A DNA stretch of 64,000 bases from Pararhodobacter sp. CCB-MM2 (GCF_001691415.1 NZ_LRRR01000025.1:1-64000), one strand, 5' to 3'; numbered from the stretch's first letter, positions 7,981-17,035 are shown. Translations and numbers: made by a program. The notes: generated by a model not told the origin, from the sequence alone.

Positions 7981-8777
7981 GTGACCTGCTGCGCGCGACG
8001 ATCCTCGGCTGTGGCTCGTCCGGCGGCGTGCCTCGGCTGGGCGGCGAATGGGGCGCTTGCGACCCGACCAATCCGCGCAACACCCGCCGCCGCTGTTCCC
8101 TGCTGCTGGAACGGGTAGGGCAGGGCGGCACCACGCGCGTCTTGATCGATACCTCGCCGGACATGCGCCAACAGCTGCTCGATGCCGGCATCGGGCATCT
8201 GGATGCGGTGGTCTATACCCATAGCCATGCCGACCATGTGCACGGCATCGACGATCTGCGCATGATCGTCTTCAACACGCGCCAGCGCCTGCAGGTCTGG
8301 GCCGATGGCGATACGCAGGACGCACTATTGTCGCGCTTTGGCTATGCCTTCGTGCAGCCCAAGGGCTCACCCTATCCGCCGATTTTGGACCTCAACACCA
8401 TCGAGGGGCCCTTCGCCATCGAGGGCGCCGGTGGGTCTATCGAGCTGACGCCGTTCGAGGTGAACCACGGCAGCATCGAGGCCCTTGGTTTCCGCTGTGG
8501 CGGGCTGGCCTATCTGCCCGACGTGGTGCGCATCCCCGAGGACAGCTGGCCGGTCCTGGACGGCCTCGACCTCTGGATCCTCGATGCGCTGCGCTACAAG
8601 CCGCATCCGACCCATGCGCATCTCGATCTGGCGCTGGAATGGATCGCGCGGGCGGCGCCCAAGCGCGCGGTGCTGACCAATATGCATGTCGATCTCGACT
8701 ACGCGACGCTGGAAGCCGAGACCCCTGACCATGTGACCCCCGCCTATGACGGGATGGTCCTCGAACTGGCGTTGTAA
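7977..8777 (+). CDS. PhnP-like MBL-fold metallo-hydrolase
   Basis: A 266-residue metallo-beta-lactamase-fold protein. The zinc motif T81-H-S-H-A-D-H87 is intact, with later His ligands in FEVNHGS and the C-terminal TNMHVDLDY. The N-terminal GCGSSGGVPR and the region GACDPTNPRNTRRRCS are typical of PhnP-type phosphodiesterases, which cleave cyclic phosphate esters. Its constant place behind tmk-holB-tatD suggests a housekeeping nucleotide or tRNA role rather than phosphonate use; no phn genes are near. The start is the ATG overlapping the tatD stop. Confidence 0.9.
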   Translation: MSDLLRATILGCGSSGGVPRLGGEWGACDPTNPRNTRRRCSLLLERVGQGGTTRVLIDTSPDMRQQLLDAGIGHLDAVVYTHSHADHVHGIDDLRMIVFNTRQRLQVWADGDTQDALLSRFGYAFVQPKGSPYPPILDLNTIEGPFAIEGAGGSIELTPFEVNHGSIEALGFRCGGLAYLPDVVRIPEDSWPVLDGLDLWILDALRYKPHPTHAHLDLALEWIARAAPKRAVLTNMHVDLDYATLEAETPDHVTPAYDGMVLELAL

Positions 8778-8795
8778 CACGCTCGAAAGGCTCCA

Positions 8796-9725
8796 ATGCA
8801 GGCGCTCTTGCAAGTCATCCTCCCCGTCTTCCTGGTTGTGGCGGCGGGGTATGGCGCCGCCTGGCGGAACTGGATGACCGAGGACGCCGTCGACGGGCTG
8901 ATGAAATTCGCCCAGAGCTTCGCGATCCCGATGCTGCTGTTCCTCGCGCTGATGCGGTTGGATCTGGGGCAGGCCTTCGACTGGCGGCTTCTGGTCAGCT
9001 TCTATGGCGGGGCGATCTCGGGCTTCGTGGCGGGTCTTTTGGGCGCGCGGTTCCTGTTCGGGCGCGACTGGGAAGACGCGGTCGCGGTGGGTTTCGTCTG
9101 CCTGTTCTCGAACTCGATGCTCTTGGGCGTGCCGATCACCGAGCGCGCCTATGGCCCCGAGGCGCTGGCGCCGAACTATGCCATCATCTCGATCCACGCG
9201 CCCCTGTGCTACCTGATCGGCATCACCGCGATGGAGGGGGTCAGGGCGCGGGGGGCCGGCATCGGCCGCACGGCGTTCAAGGCGCTGCAGGGGATGTGGA
9301 CCAACCCGCTGGTGATCGGCATCGGGCTGGGGGCGATCGTCAACCTTGGCGGCATCACACTGCCCACCGTCGTGGTGGACGCGGTCGAGCTGATCTCGCG
9401 CGCGGGTCTGCCGGCGGCGCTGTTCGGGCTGGGGGGCGTGTTGTTCCGCTATCGGCCCGAGGGTGACCTGCGGCTCATCGCCTATGCGACGCTGCTGTCG
9501 CTGGCCCTGCATCCGACGATCACCTGGGGCTTGGGGCGGTTCTTCGCGCTGGAGCATGGGCCGTTCCGCTCGGCGGTGCTGACCGCGGGGATGGCGCCGG
9601 GGGTGAATGCCTATCTCTTTGCCAATATGTACGGGCGGGCGAAGCGGGTGGCGGCCTCGACCGTGTTGCTGGCGACGGGGTTGTGCGTGCTGACGGCCTG
9701 GGGCTGGATGACGGTCTTGGGGTGA
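8796..9725 (+). CDS. AEC family transporter
   Basis: A 309-residue integral membrane protein of the auxin efflux carrier family, with about ten transmembrane helices in two groups of five and the characteristic central asparagine-rich stretch FSNSMLLGVPI (about residues 104-114). Bacterial members export or import small organic acids such as malate. It follows the metallo-hydrolase by 18 bp and could be read through from the tmk operon. The substrate is unknown. Confidence 0.88.
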   Translation: MQALLQVILPVFLVVAAGYGAAWRNWMTEDAVDGLMKFAQSFAIPMLLFLALMRLDLGQAFDWRLLVSFYGGAISGFVAGLLGARFLFGRDWEDAVAVGFVCLFSNSMLLGVPITERAYGPEALAPNYAIISIHAPLCYLIGITAMEGVRARGAGIGRTAFKALQGMWTNPLVIGIGLGAIVNLGGITLPTVVVDAVELISRAGLPAALFGLGGVLFRYRPEGDLRLIAYATLLSLALHPTITWGLGRFFALEHGPFRSAVLTAGMAPGVNAYLFANMYGRAKRVAASTVLLATGLCVLTAWGWMTVLG

Positions 9726-9814
9726 GGTTTGACGGGGGAGGGGTTTCGCCCTCGTCCCTCGCGCCCTGCGGGCACGGGCTCCTCGGGCGACCGGGCCTCG
9801 CTGCGCTCGGCAAG

Positions 9815-9877
9815 GGAGGGGGCTCTGCCCCCCTCGCCTTCGGCTCACCCCCCGGGATATTTAGGGCACAAAGATGA
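9815..9877 (-). repeat. Dispersed GC-rich intergenic repeat, copy A
   Basis: Read on the minus strand this copy has TCATCTTTGTGCCC, then AAATATCCCGGGGGG, TGAGCC and a GGGGGGCAGAGCCCCC hairpin. The 34-base core matches the copy at 49390 at 28 of 34 positions. The rest of the 219-bp gap (9726-9944) is GC-rich inverted repeats with no gene; the ymdB promoter must lie just before 9945. Confidence 0.7.
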
Positions 9878-9944
9878 GGGGGGCGGGTGTGGCGGTTGCG
9901 CGAATCTGCTTCCCTCGGCGGGACTTGGGGCGTAGGAAACGCCT

Positions 9945-10784
9945 ATGCGTATTCTCTTTCTGGGCGATGTAATGGGCCGCTCCGGTCGTAACGCGGTGGC
10001 TGAACGGCTGCCGACGATGCGGCGTGATTGGGGCCTCGATTTCGTGGTCGTGAATGGCGAGAACGCCACCTCGGGGATGGGGCTGTCGCCCGATCACGCC
10101 AAGGGGCTGTTCGAGGCCGGGGCCGATGTGGTGACGCTGGGCGATCATGCCTTCGATCAGAAGGCGATGATGGGCCATATCGACAGCGAGCCCCGTCTGA
10201 TCCGCGCGATCAATTTCTCCAAGGTAGCGCCGGGCGTGGGCGCGCGGGTCTTCACGCTGGCCGATGGGCGCGCCGTGCTGGTCGCGCAGGTCATGGGGCA
10301 GGTCTTCATGAAGCGGCCCTTCGACGATCCGTTTAGCGCCATCGAGCCGGTGCTTCGGGCCCATCCGATGGGCGCGCGGGTGCAGGCGACCTTGGTCGAT
10401 GTCCATGCCGAGGCGACGTCCGAGAAGATGGCAATGGGCCATTGGTGTGACGGTCGGGCCTCACTTGTCGTGGGTACGCATACCCATGTGCCGACCGGTG
10501 ATGCGCAGATCCTGAATGGCGGCACCGCCTATCTGACCGATGCCGGCATGTGCGGCGATTACGACAGTGTCATCGGCATGCAGAAGGACGAGCCCCTGCG
10601 CCGCTTCATCACCGGCATGGCGCGCAACCGCTTCGAGCCGGCGATGGGCGAGGCCACGGTCTCGGGCGTGTTCGTCGAGACCGACGATGCCACCGGCAAG
10701 GCGCTGAGCGTGACCATGGTGCGGCAGGGCGGGCGGCTGGCGCCGTCGGGCCCGGCGCCGGTGGCGGAGCCTGCCGCATCGTGA
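9945..10784 (+). CDS. YmdB-family metallophosphoesterase
   Basis: A 279-residue dinuclear-metal phosphoesterase (TIGR00282 type). It begins MRILFLGDVMGRSGR, then VVNGENAT, TLGDHAFD and VGTHTHVPTGD, covering the Asp/Asn/His ligands of the family. Bacillus YmdB hydrolyses 2',3'-cAMP and affects multicellular behaviour; the role in alphaproteobacteria is not established. It ends in TGATG shared with the EamA gene, so the pair is cotranscribed. Confidence 0.92.
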   Translation: MRILFLGDVMGRSGRNAVAERLPTMRRDWGLDFVVVNGENATSGMGLSPDHAKGLFEAGADVVTLGDHAFDQKAMMGHIDSEPRLIRAINFSKVAPGVGARVFTLADGRAVLVAQVMGQVFMKRPFDDPFSAIEPVLRAHPMGARVQATLVDVHAEATSEKMAMGHWCDGRASLVVGTHTHVPTGDAQILNGGTAYLTDAGMCGDYDSVIGMQKDEPLRRFITGMARNRFEPAMGEATVSGVFVETDDATGKALSVTMVRQGGRLAPSGPAPVAEPAAS

Positions 10785-11719
10785 TGCGCCTCGCCTCCGG
10801 CCGACCGGGCGCCTATCTGATCCTGCTGGCCATCGGGGCCGCCTGGGGGATCAGCGCGCCGATGATCAAGGTCGCGACCGGAGCCGGGCTGGCGCCGTTG
10901 ATGATCGTCTTCTGGCAGGCGCTGATCGCCTCGGTCGTGCTGGGGGCCGTGTTGCTGGCCACCGGCCAGATCCGCCGCATGCGCTGGAGCGGAGCGCATC
11001 TGCGGCTCTATGCGGCGGTGGGCTTGCTGGGCATGGCCTTGCCCTCGATCGCCTCCTACAGCGCCACGCGGCATCTGCCGTCGGGCGTGATCTCCATCGT
11101 CATCTCGCTGGTGCCGGTCTTCGCCCTGCCGCTGGCACTAGGCTTGGGGACCGAGCGGTTCCAGCCGCGCCGCCTGCTGGGCGTAGCTTCGGGCGCGGCG
11201 GCGATGGCGCTCTTGATGGGCCCCGAGGCCAGCCTGCCCGATCCCGCACAGTGGATCTGGATCCCCGTCGCCGCGCTGGCACCGCTGTGCTACGCGCTGG
11301 AAGGCGCCGTGGTCTACCAGTCCAAGGCCGAGGAGGTGGGGCCGTTCCAGATGCTTTGGGCGGGATACCTCGTCAGCGTGATGGCCGCGCTGGGGCTGGC
11401 CCTGTTCGACGGCACGGCGCTGTGGCCCGATCAGGTGCTTTCGGTGCCGGTGCTGGCCTTCGTGATCGCCGGTTTGTTGGGCATCGGCGCCTATGCCGGC
11501 TACCTGTGGCTGCTGCGACAGACCGGCGCCGTGTTCGGCGCGCAGGTTTCCTATACCGTGACCGGCATGGGAATCGTCTGGGCCATGCTGATCCTTGGTG
11601 AGCGTTATTCCGGCTGGGTCTGGAGCGCCTTGGCGCTGCTGTTCCTCGGCCTCTTCCTTGTGCAGCCGCGCCCGCGCGCCCCGGCCGCCAATTCTGGAGA
11701 TGCCCATGTTCGGGCTTGA
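10784..11719 (+). CDS. EamA/DMT-superfamily exporter
   Basis: A 311-residue membrane protein with ten predicted helices forming two EamA repeats (about 10-140 and 150-290). Relatives export amino acids, nucleosides or other metabolites. The ATG at 10784 overlaps the ymdB stop; GTG at 10781 is one codon upstream. Its 3' end overlaps the SLC13 gene by 14 bp. The substrate cannot be assigned. Confidence 0.88.
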   Translation: MRLASGRPGAYLILLAIGAAWGISAPMIKVATGAGLAPLMIVFWQALIASVVLGAVLLATGQIRRMRWSGAHLRLYAAVGLLGMALPSIASYSATRHLPSGVISIVISLVPVFALPLALGLGTERFQPRRLLGVASGAAAMALLMGPEASLPDPAQWIWIPVAALAPLCYALEGAVVYQSKAEEVGPFQMLWAGYLVSVMAALGLALFDGTALWPDQVLSVPVLAFVIAGLLGIGAYAGYLWLLRQTGAVFGAQVSYTVTGMGIVWAMLILGERYSGWVWSALALLFLGLFLVQPRPRAPAANSGDAHVRA

Positions 11720-13484
11720 GATACCTGCCGCTTATTTGCCGTGGCTGTCGATCGTCATCGTCGTCGGCATGCTGGTGATGTTCGTGCGCGAGCGCTACCC
11801 GGTCGAGGTGGTGGCCCTGTCCGGCGCCGTGCTGATGCTGGTGCTGGGCATCGTGCCCGAGGCCGGGGCGCTCGCCGTCTTCGCCAACCCCGCGCCCTGG
11901 ACCATTGCCGCGATGTTCCTGATCGTGGGCGGCCTCGTGCGGACCGGCGCGCTGGATTTCCTCTCCCAACAGGCGGTGAGCAAGGCCGCCGTGGCCCCCC
12001 GCCGCACGCTGGTCATCCTGACCTTCGCCGTCTTGGGCATGTCGGCTTTCGTCAACAACACGCCGATCGTCGTGGTGATGATCCCGATCTTCATGCAGCT
12101 GGCCAAGGCGATGCAGGTGCCGCCGTCGAAGCTGCTGATCCCGCTGAGCTATTTCTCGATCTTCGGGGGCACGATCACGCTGGTTGGCACCTCGACCAAC
12201 CTGCTGGTGGACGGGGTCGCGCAGGCCTCGGGGCTCGAGCCCTTCGGGATCTTCGAGATCTCGCTCGTGGGCCTCGCCGTGGCCGGGGTGGGGGTCACCT
12301 ATCTGGCGCTCGCCGGGCGCTGGCTGCTGCCCGAGCGCGATTCGATGGCGGCGCTGCTTGGCGACCGCGCGCCGATGAAGTTCTTCACCGAGGTCGCGAT
12401 TCCCGAGGGCTCGTCGCTGATCGGCAAGAGCCTCGCCGAGGCCGACGTGTTTCGCCGGGGCGGCGCGCGAGTGATTGACGTGCTGCGCGGCGACGCCTCG
12501 CTGCGCCGGGCGATGGGCGATGTGGTGCTGGAGCCCGGTGACCGCGTCGTTCTGCGCACGCAGATGTCCGAGGTGCTGGGCCTGCAGCAAAGCCCCGAGT
12601 TGCGGGTTGTCGACCAGCTGAGTTCGGTCCGGACCTCGACCGTCGAGGTGCTGATCACGCCGGGCTGCCGGATGATCGGCCGCTCGCTGGGGCAGATGCG
12701 TCTGCGCCGGCGCTATGGGGTCTATCCGCTGGCCGTACACCGTCGCAGCCAGAACATCGGCCGCCAGCTGGACGATCTGGTCGTGCAGGTGGGCGATACG
12801 CTGCTGCTGGAAGGCGCGATGGAGGATATCCGCCGCCTCGCCGCCGATATGGACATGGTCGATGTCAGCCAGCCGTCGGAGCGGGCGTTCCGGCGCAGCC
12901 ATGCGCCCATCGTCATCGCCGTGCTGGCGGGAGTTGTCGGGCTGTCCGCCTTGGGCGTGGCCTCGATCCAGATGCTGGCGCTGCTGGGGGTGGTGATCGT
13001 GCTGCTGACCCGCTGCATCGACGCGGACGAGGCTTTCGGGTTCATCGAGGGGCGTCTGCTGGCGCTGATCTTCGGCATGCTGATCGTCGGCGCGGGGTTG
13101 GAGAATTCGGGCGCCGTGCGCCTGTTGGTCGAGGCCTTGGCGCCCTATCTGCAGGGCCTGCCGCATTGGGCGCTGCTGTTGGCGGTCTATGCCATCGCCG
13201 GGGTGCTGACGGAACTTGTGTCCAACAACGCCGTTGCGGTGATCGTGACGCCGGTGGCCATCGGTCTGGCGCAGAGCATGGGCGTCGATCCGCGCCCCTT
13301 GGTGGTGGCGGTGATGTTCGCCGCCTCGGCAGCCTTCGCGACACCGATCGGGTATCAGACCAACACGCTGGTCTATGGCCCGGGCGGCTATCAGTTCACC
13401 GACTTCCTGCGCGTGGGCGTGCCGCTGAACATCCTGATGGCCATCACCGTTTGCACCCTCGTCCCGCTGATCTGGCCCCTCTGA
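11706..13484 (+). CDS. SLC13-family permease with two TrkA-C domains
   Basis: A 592-residue membrane protein in the order transmembrane block (about 1-215), two TrkA-C/RCK-C domains in the cytoplasm (about 225-310 and 315-400), and a second transmembrane block (about 420-592). Each membrane half carries the Ser-Asn-Thr pattern of DASS carriers (NNTPIVVVMIP with GTSTNLLVDG; SNNAVAVIVTP with GYQTNTLVYGPGGY). Relatives carry dicarboxylates, sulfate or similar anions with Na+. GGAG sits 6 nt before ATG 11706, which overrides an ATG two codons earlier. It overlaps the EamA gene. Confidence 0.93.
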   Translation: MFGLEIPAAYLPWLSIVIVVGMLVMFVRERYPVEVVALSGAVLMLVLGIVPEAGALAVFANPAPWTIAAMFLIVGGLVRTGALDFLSQQAVSKAAVAPRRTLVILTFAVLGMSAFVNNTPIVVVMIPIFMQLAKAMQVPPSKLLIPLSYFSIFGGTITLVGTSTNLLVDGVAQASGLEPFGIFEISLVGLAVAGVGVTYLALAGRWLLPERDSMAALLGDRAPMKFFTEVAIPEGSSLIGKSLAEADVFRRGGARVIDVLRGDASLRRAMGDVVLEPGDRVVLRTQMSEVLGLQQSPELRVVDQLSSVRTSTVEVLITPGCRMIGRSLGQMRLRRRYGVYPLAVHRRSQNIGRQLDDLVVQVGDTLLLEGAMEDIRRLAADMDMVDVSQPSERAFRRSHAPIVIAVLAGVVGLSALGVASIQMLALLGVVIVLLTRCIDADEAFGFIEGRLLALIFGMLIVGAGLENSGAVRLLVEALAPYLQGLPHWALLLAVYAIAGVLTELVSNNAVAVIVTPVAIGLAQSMGVDPRPLVVAVMFAASAAFATPIGYQTNTLVYGPGGYQFTDFLRVGVPLNILMAITVCTLVPLIWPL

Positions 13485-13565
13485 AATGGCCCCGGCGAGG
13501 GGTGTTCACGGCAAGATGCGTGTTTGTCCCTTGCCATGCGGCGCAGGGCAGGGCAGGGAGAGTTT

Positions 13566-14510
13566 ATGAACGCGTTAAATACCCCCGTAGACCCGTCGCC
13601 CGCGGCCCGTACCGCGTCCGAACCCTCTGACCAGCGTCCCATCGCCGGGGTGCTGTGGATGGTGGCCTCGGGCTTTGCCTTCGTCGGGCTGACGGCGCTG
13701 GTGAAGGCGATGGGACCCTCGGTTCCGGCACCGCAATCGGCCTTCCTGCGCTATGCGATGGGGCTGGTGTTCTTGCTCCCGCTGATCCCAACGCTGCTGC
13801 GCACGCATTTCCCCGCCGCGACGTGGAAAGCCTTCGCGTGGCGCGGGGTGTTCCATACCTTCGGCGTGATGCTGTGGTTCTACGCGATGACCCGCATCCC
13901 TTTGGCCGAGGTCTCGGCCATGGGCTACATGAACCCGGTCTGGATCTCGATCGGGGCGGCGCTGTTTCTGGGCGAGGCCCTGCGCTTTCGCCGTATCGCG
14001 GCCATTGGCGTGGCGATCATCGGCGCGCTGATCATCCTGCGGCCGGGCCTGCGCGAGCTCAGCTCGGGGCATGTGGCGATGCTGTTCACCGCGCTGTTCT
14101 TCGCGGCCTCCTATGTCATGGCCAAGCAGCTCAGCGGCAAGGCCAGCCCGGCAGTGATCGTGGCGATGATGTCGATGGCGGTGACGATCGGGCTGTTTCC
14201 CTTCGCGCTGGCGGTCTGGGAGCCGGTGACATGGCAGCAGCTGGGGATGTTCCTGATCATCGCCAGCTTCGCGACCGCGGGGCATTACATGATGACGCTG
14301 GCCTTCGCGGCGGCGCCGATCACGGTGACGCAGCCGGTGACGGCGCTGCAGCTCGTCTGGTCGGTGGCACTGGGCGCGATCTTCTTCGGCGAGCCGGTGG
14401 ACCCCTGGGTCGTGGCCGGCGGGGTGATGGTCGTCTCGGCGGTGATCTTCATCGCGCTGCGGGAACACCAGTTGCGCCTGCGCGAGAAAGCGGCGACGCT
14501 GCCGGAATGA
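13566..14510 (+). CDS. DMT-family EamA transporter
   Basis: A 314-residue membrane protein with a short polar N-terminus (about residues 1-28) and ten hydrophobic helices in two EamA repeats. Features such as YAMTRIPLAEVSAMGYMNPVW are shared with RhaT/S-adenosylmethionine-uptake-type transporters. GGGAGAG precedes ATG 13566. It overlaps the CAP-domain gene by ATGA. Together with the gene at 10784 it gives two distinct DMT carriers within 4 kb; they are not recent duplicates at the protein level. Confidence 0.87.
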   Translation: MNALNTPVDPSPAARTASEPSDQRPIAGVLWMVASGFAFVGLTALVKAMGPSVPAPQSAFLRYAMGLVFLLPLIPTLLRTHFPAATWKAFAWRGVFHTFGVMLWFYAMTRIPLAEVSAMGYMNPVWISIGAALFLGEALRFRRIAAIGVAIIGALIILRPGLRELSSGHVAMLFTALFFAASYVMAKQLSGKASPAVIVAMMSMAVTIGLFPFALAVWEPVTWQQLGMFLIIASFATAGHYMMTLAFAAAPITVTQPVTALQLVWSVALGAIFFGEPVDPWVVAGGVMVVSAVIFIALREHQLRLREKAATLPE

Positions 14511-14974
14511 AACACGCGCTCGCCCTGACCCTGATGCTTGCCGCAGCACCGGCTCTGGCCTGCGAGGTGCCTGCGGATCTGGGCGGCCTGCGCGGCGCCC
14601 TTCTGGTGCAGACCAATGCCGAGCGCGCCTCGGCTGGGTTGCCGGCTTTGCGCATGGAGCCCCGGTTGGGCGAAGCGGCGCAGGTGCAGGCCTGCCGGAT
14701 GGCGGATCGGGAGCGTCTGACCCATCGCGGCAGCTGGTTCGCCGGTCTGGGACGGCGGCTGCGGCGGGTGGATTATCCTTATGCCACCGCGGTCGAGAAT
14801 ATCGGCGAGGGTCATCGCAGCGCCGCCGAGATCGTGCGCGGCTGGATGGAGAGCCCGGAGCATCGGGTGAACATGCTCAATCGTCAGATCACCGAGGCCG
14901 GCTTCGGCGTCGCGCGGGCCGAGAATGGCCGTCTGCACTGGTCGATGGTCGGCGCGGCACAGCGCAGCGAGTAA
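14507..14974 (+). CDS. Secreted CAP-domain protein
   Basis: A 155-residue protein with a signal peptide (cleavage after about ALA18) and one CAP/SCP domain. The conserved signatures are LLVQTNAERASAGLPAL, ADRERLTHRGSWF, the Glu/Asn segment ATAVENIGEGHRSAAEIVRGWMESPEHRVNML read in two parts (ENIGEG at the active cleft, then SPEHRVNML), and a final GFGVARAENGRLHWSMV. Two cysteines flank the domain start. Bacterial CAP proteins are secreted or periplasmic with unclear activity (Ca2+ or lipid binding). ATGA coupling ties it to the upstream transporter. Confidence 0.88.
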   Translation: MKHALALTLMLAAAPALACEVPADLGGLRGALLVQTNAERASAGLPALRMEPRLGEAAQVQACRMADRERLTHRGSWFAGLGRRLRRVDYPYATAVENIGEGHRSAAEIVRGWMESPEHRVNMLNRQITEAGFGVARAENGRLHWSMVGAAQRSE

Positions 14975-14982
14975 GGCGCCGG

Positions 14983-15009
14983 GTAAGGTGGGTTTTAAAC
15001 CCACCCTAC
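14983..15009. repeat. REP-like palindrome between convergent genes
   Basis: GTAAGGTGGGTTT and TAAACCCACCCTAC form a near-perfect dyad with one mismatch. It sits between the CAP gene and the end of choV and could end transcription in both directions. Palindromes of this GTAGGGTGGGTTT type are common REP-like elements in proteobacteria; that is recollection, not a search. Confidence 0.65.
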
Positions 15010-15026
15010 GCGGTTCGGCTTCCCTT

Positions 15027-16118
15027 TCAGGCGGTTTCTTCGGCGGCGCCCTCGGTCCCGCGCTTGGCGATCAGCGCGGTGACGGCGCTGCAATCGGTCA
15101 GCATGCCGATCACCTTGCCCTCGTCCGTCAGCAGGATGCGCCCGCGGGCGTCGGTCAGTTGGGCCATGGCTTCGCGCAGCGGGGTTTCCGCCGGCAGGGT
15201 CAGGCCCGCCGGGGCCGGGCGCGGGGCCTCGACCATCGCATCGCGCGCCGTCAGAACGCCCAGCGGGTTCATATGCGCGACGAAGTCCGCGACGTAATCA
15301 TTGGCCGGGTTGGTGTAGATCTCGGACGGGGTACCGCATTGGATGATGCGTCCGCCCTCCATGATGGCGATCCGGTTGCCCAGCTTGAAGGCCTCATCGA
15401 GATCGTGGCTGACGAAGATGATCGTGCGCTTCAGCCGCTGCTGCAGATCCAGAAGTTCGTCCTGCAGACGGGTGCGGATCAGCGGGTCCAGCGCCGAGAA
15501 GGGCTCGTCCATCAAGAGGATCGGCGCCTCGGTGGCAAAGGCGCGGGCCAGACCCACGCGCTGCTGCATGCCGCCCGATAGCTCGCCCACCTTGCGGTCG
15601 GCCCATTGCGCCAGGCCGACCAGCTCAAGCTGCGCCTCGACCCGTTCGCGTTTCGGCTTGCCCTTGAGCCCGGCCAGTTCCAGCCCCAGCCCCACATTCT
15701 CGCGCACCGTCCGCCACGGCAGCAGGCCGAATTGCTGGAACACCATGGCGACCGAGTTCATCCGCAGCTTGCGCAGCGCGGTCTTGCCGGCACCCGGCAC
15801 CGAGACCATCTCGCCGCCCGAGCGCACCAGCACGTCGCCCTGCACGATGGGGTTGAGGCCATTGACCGCGCGCAACAGTGTCGACTTGCCCGAACCCGAC
15901 AGGCCCATCAGCACGAGGATCTCGCCCTCAGCCACGTCGAGCGTGCAATCATGCACGCCCAGCACCTGCCCGGTCTCCTTCTGGATATGGGCGCGGCTCT
16001 GGCCCGTCTCCATCAGCGGCAGGGCGCGGTGCGGATTGTCGCCAAAGACGATGGAGACATGCTGGAAGGACACCGCGGTCTGGGCGACCTCGGGGAGGGG
16101 GGTATCGCTCTCGCTCAT
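15027..16118 (-). CDS. choV: Choline ABC transporter ATP-binding protein
   Basis: A 363-residue ATPase of the glycine betaine/choline uptake class. Walker A is G72-LSGSGKST, the signature is ELSGGMQQRVGLARA, Walker B is PILLMDEPFSALD and the switch His lies in FVSHDLDEA. The N-terminus has the long extension typical of ProV/ChoV (ALPLMETGQSRAHIQKETG), and the C-terminal 60 residues form a single CBS-like regulatory part. It overlaps the end of choW by ATGA. It powers uptake of choline from the periplasm for conversion to betaine by the divergent bet genes. Confidence 0.94.
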   Translation of the reverse strand: MSESDTPLPEVAQTAVSFQHVSIVFGDNPHRALPLMETGQSRAHIQKETGQVLGVHDCTLDVAEGEILVLMGLSGSGKSTLLRAVNGLNPIVQGDVLVRSGGEMVSVPGAGKTALRKLRMNSVAMVFQQFGLLPWRTVRENVGLGLELAGLKGKPKRERVEAQLELVGLAQWADRKVGELSGGMQQRVGLARAFATEAPILLMDEPFSALDPLIRTRLQDELLDLQQRLKRTIIFVSHDLDEAFKLGNRIAIMEGGRIIQCGTPSEIYTNPANDYVADFVAHMNPLGVLTARDAMVEAPRPAPAGLTLPAETPLREAMAQLTDARGRILLTDEGKVIGMLTDCSAVTALIAKRGTEGAAEETA

Positions 16119-16966
16119 GACTTGGTCTCCACGCGCAGCATCCGGTCCAGCATGATGGCGACGGCGACGATCACCGCGCCGGATTCAAAGCCCAGGGCCG
16201 CGTTCACCGTGTTCAGCGCCCTCACCACCGGCACGCCGAGACCCGGTGCGCCGACGAGGCCCGCGATCACCACCATCGACAAAGACAGCATGATCGTCTG
16301 GTTGAGGCCCGCCATGATCTGCGGGAAGGCCCAGGGCAGCTCGACCTTGAAGATGCGCTGCATGTTGGTCGCGCCGAAGGCCGTGGCGGCCTCGGACAGC
16401 GCGGTCGGGGTGGAGCGGATGCCCAGCTCCGTCAGGCGGATCGCGGCGGGCATGGCGAAGATCACCGTCGCCACCAGACCCGGCACCATGCCGAGGCCGA
16501 ACAGCACCAGCACCGGGATCAGGTAGACGAAGGTCGGCAGCGTCTGCATCAGGTCGAGGATCGGCGTCAGGAAGCGATAGAAGCGCGGGTGATGCGCGGC
16601 GAAAATGCCCAGCGGCACCCCGATCGCCATGCAGACCGCGCAGGAGCCCAGCACCAGCACCAGCGTCTGCATCGTCAGTTCCCAGTAGTTCTGGTTCCAG
16701 GCGAACAGCGCGCAGCCGACGACGATGGCAACGGCGACCCAATTGCGCTGCAGCAGCCAGGTGATGGCGGCAAAGATCGCGATGACGATGGCGGGATGGG
16801 GCAGCAACAGCGCCGCGCCCATGGCCTCGATCGCGGTCCGCAGACCCAGTTCGATGGCATCGAAGAAGGGCCAGAAATTATCCTGCACCAAGGTGAAGAT
16901 ATCGGCGATGACACGCCCGACGGGGATCTTGGCCCCGGTGATGGCGTCGGAAATCGGATCTGACAT
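16115..16966 (-). CDS. choW: Choline ABC transporter permease
   Basis: A 283-residue inner-membrane permease with six or seven helices and the binding-protein-dependent transport domain (about 90-270); the coupling loop is EAATAFGATNMQRIFKVELPWAFPQI in part (EAATAFGA then VELPWAFPQ). It is typical of the ProW/ChoW group. Start 16966 (MSDPIS) is preferred over ATG 16981, but neither has a clear Shine-Dalgarno; a strong hairpin lies just upstream between choX and choW. Confidence 0.92.
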   Translation of the reverse strand: MSDPISDAITGAKIPVGRVIADIFTLVQDNFWPFFDAIELGLRTAIEAMGAALLLPHPAIVIAIFAAITWLLQRNWVAVAIVVGCALFAWNQNYWELTMQTLVLVLGSCAVCMAIGVPLGIFAAHHPRFYRFLTPILDLMQTLPTFVYLIPVLVLFGLGMVPGLVATVIFAMPAAIRLTELGIRSTPTALSEAATAFGATNMQRIFKVELPWAFPQIMAGLNQTIMLSLSMVVIAGLVGAPGLGVPVVRALNTVNAALGFESGAVIVAVAIMLDRMLRVETKS

Positions 16967-16986
16967 AGAGGGTCCGCGCATTGCAA

Positions 16987-17025
16987 GGCCCCGGCCCGTG
17001 CGGCTGTGCGCAACGGGCCGGGGCC
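16987..17025 (-). terminator. Strong hairpin between choX and choW
   Basis: GGCCCCGGCCCGT (16987-16999) and ACGGGCCGGGGCC (17013-17025) form a perfect 13-bp stem with a 13-nt loop. No T-run follows on the minus strand. Such stems after a binding-protein gene usually partly stop transcription or protect the 3' end of the choX mRNA, giving more ChoX than ChoWV. Confidence 0.75.
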
Positions 17026-17035
17026 GGGTTCAGGA

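Noticed and set aside
7977..8777. Phosphonate metabolism role for the PhnP-like protein
   Set aside because: No other phn genes are present, and the tmk-holB-tatD context points to a general housekeeping role.
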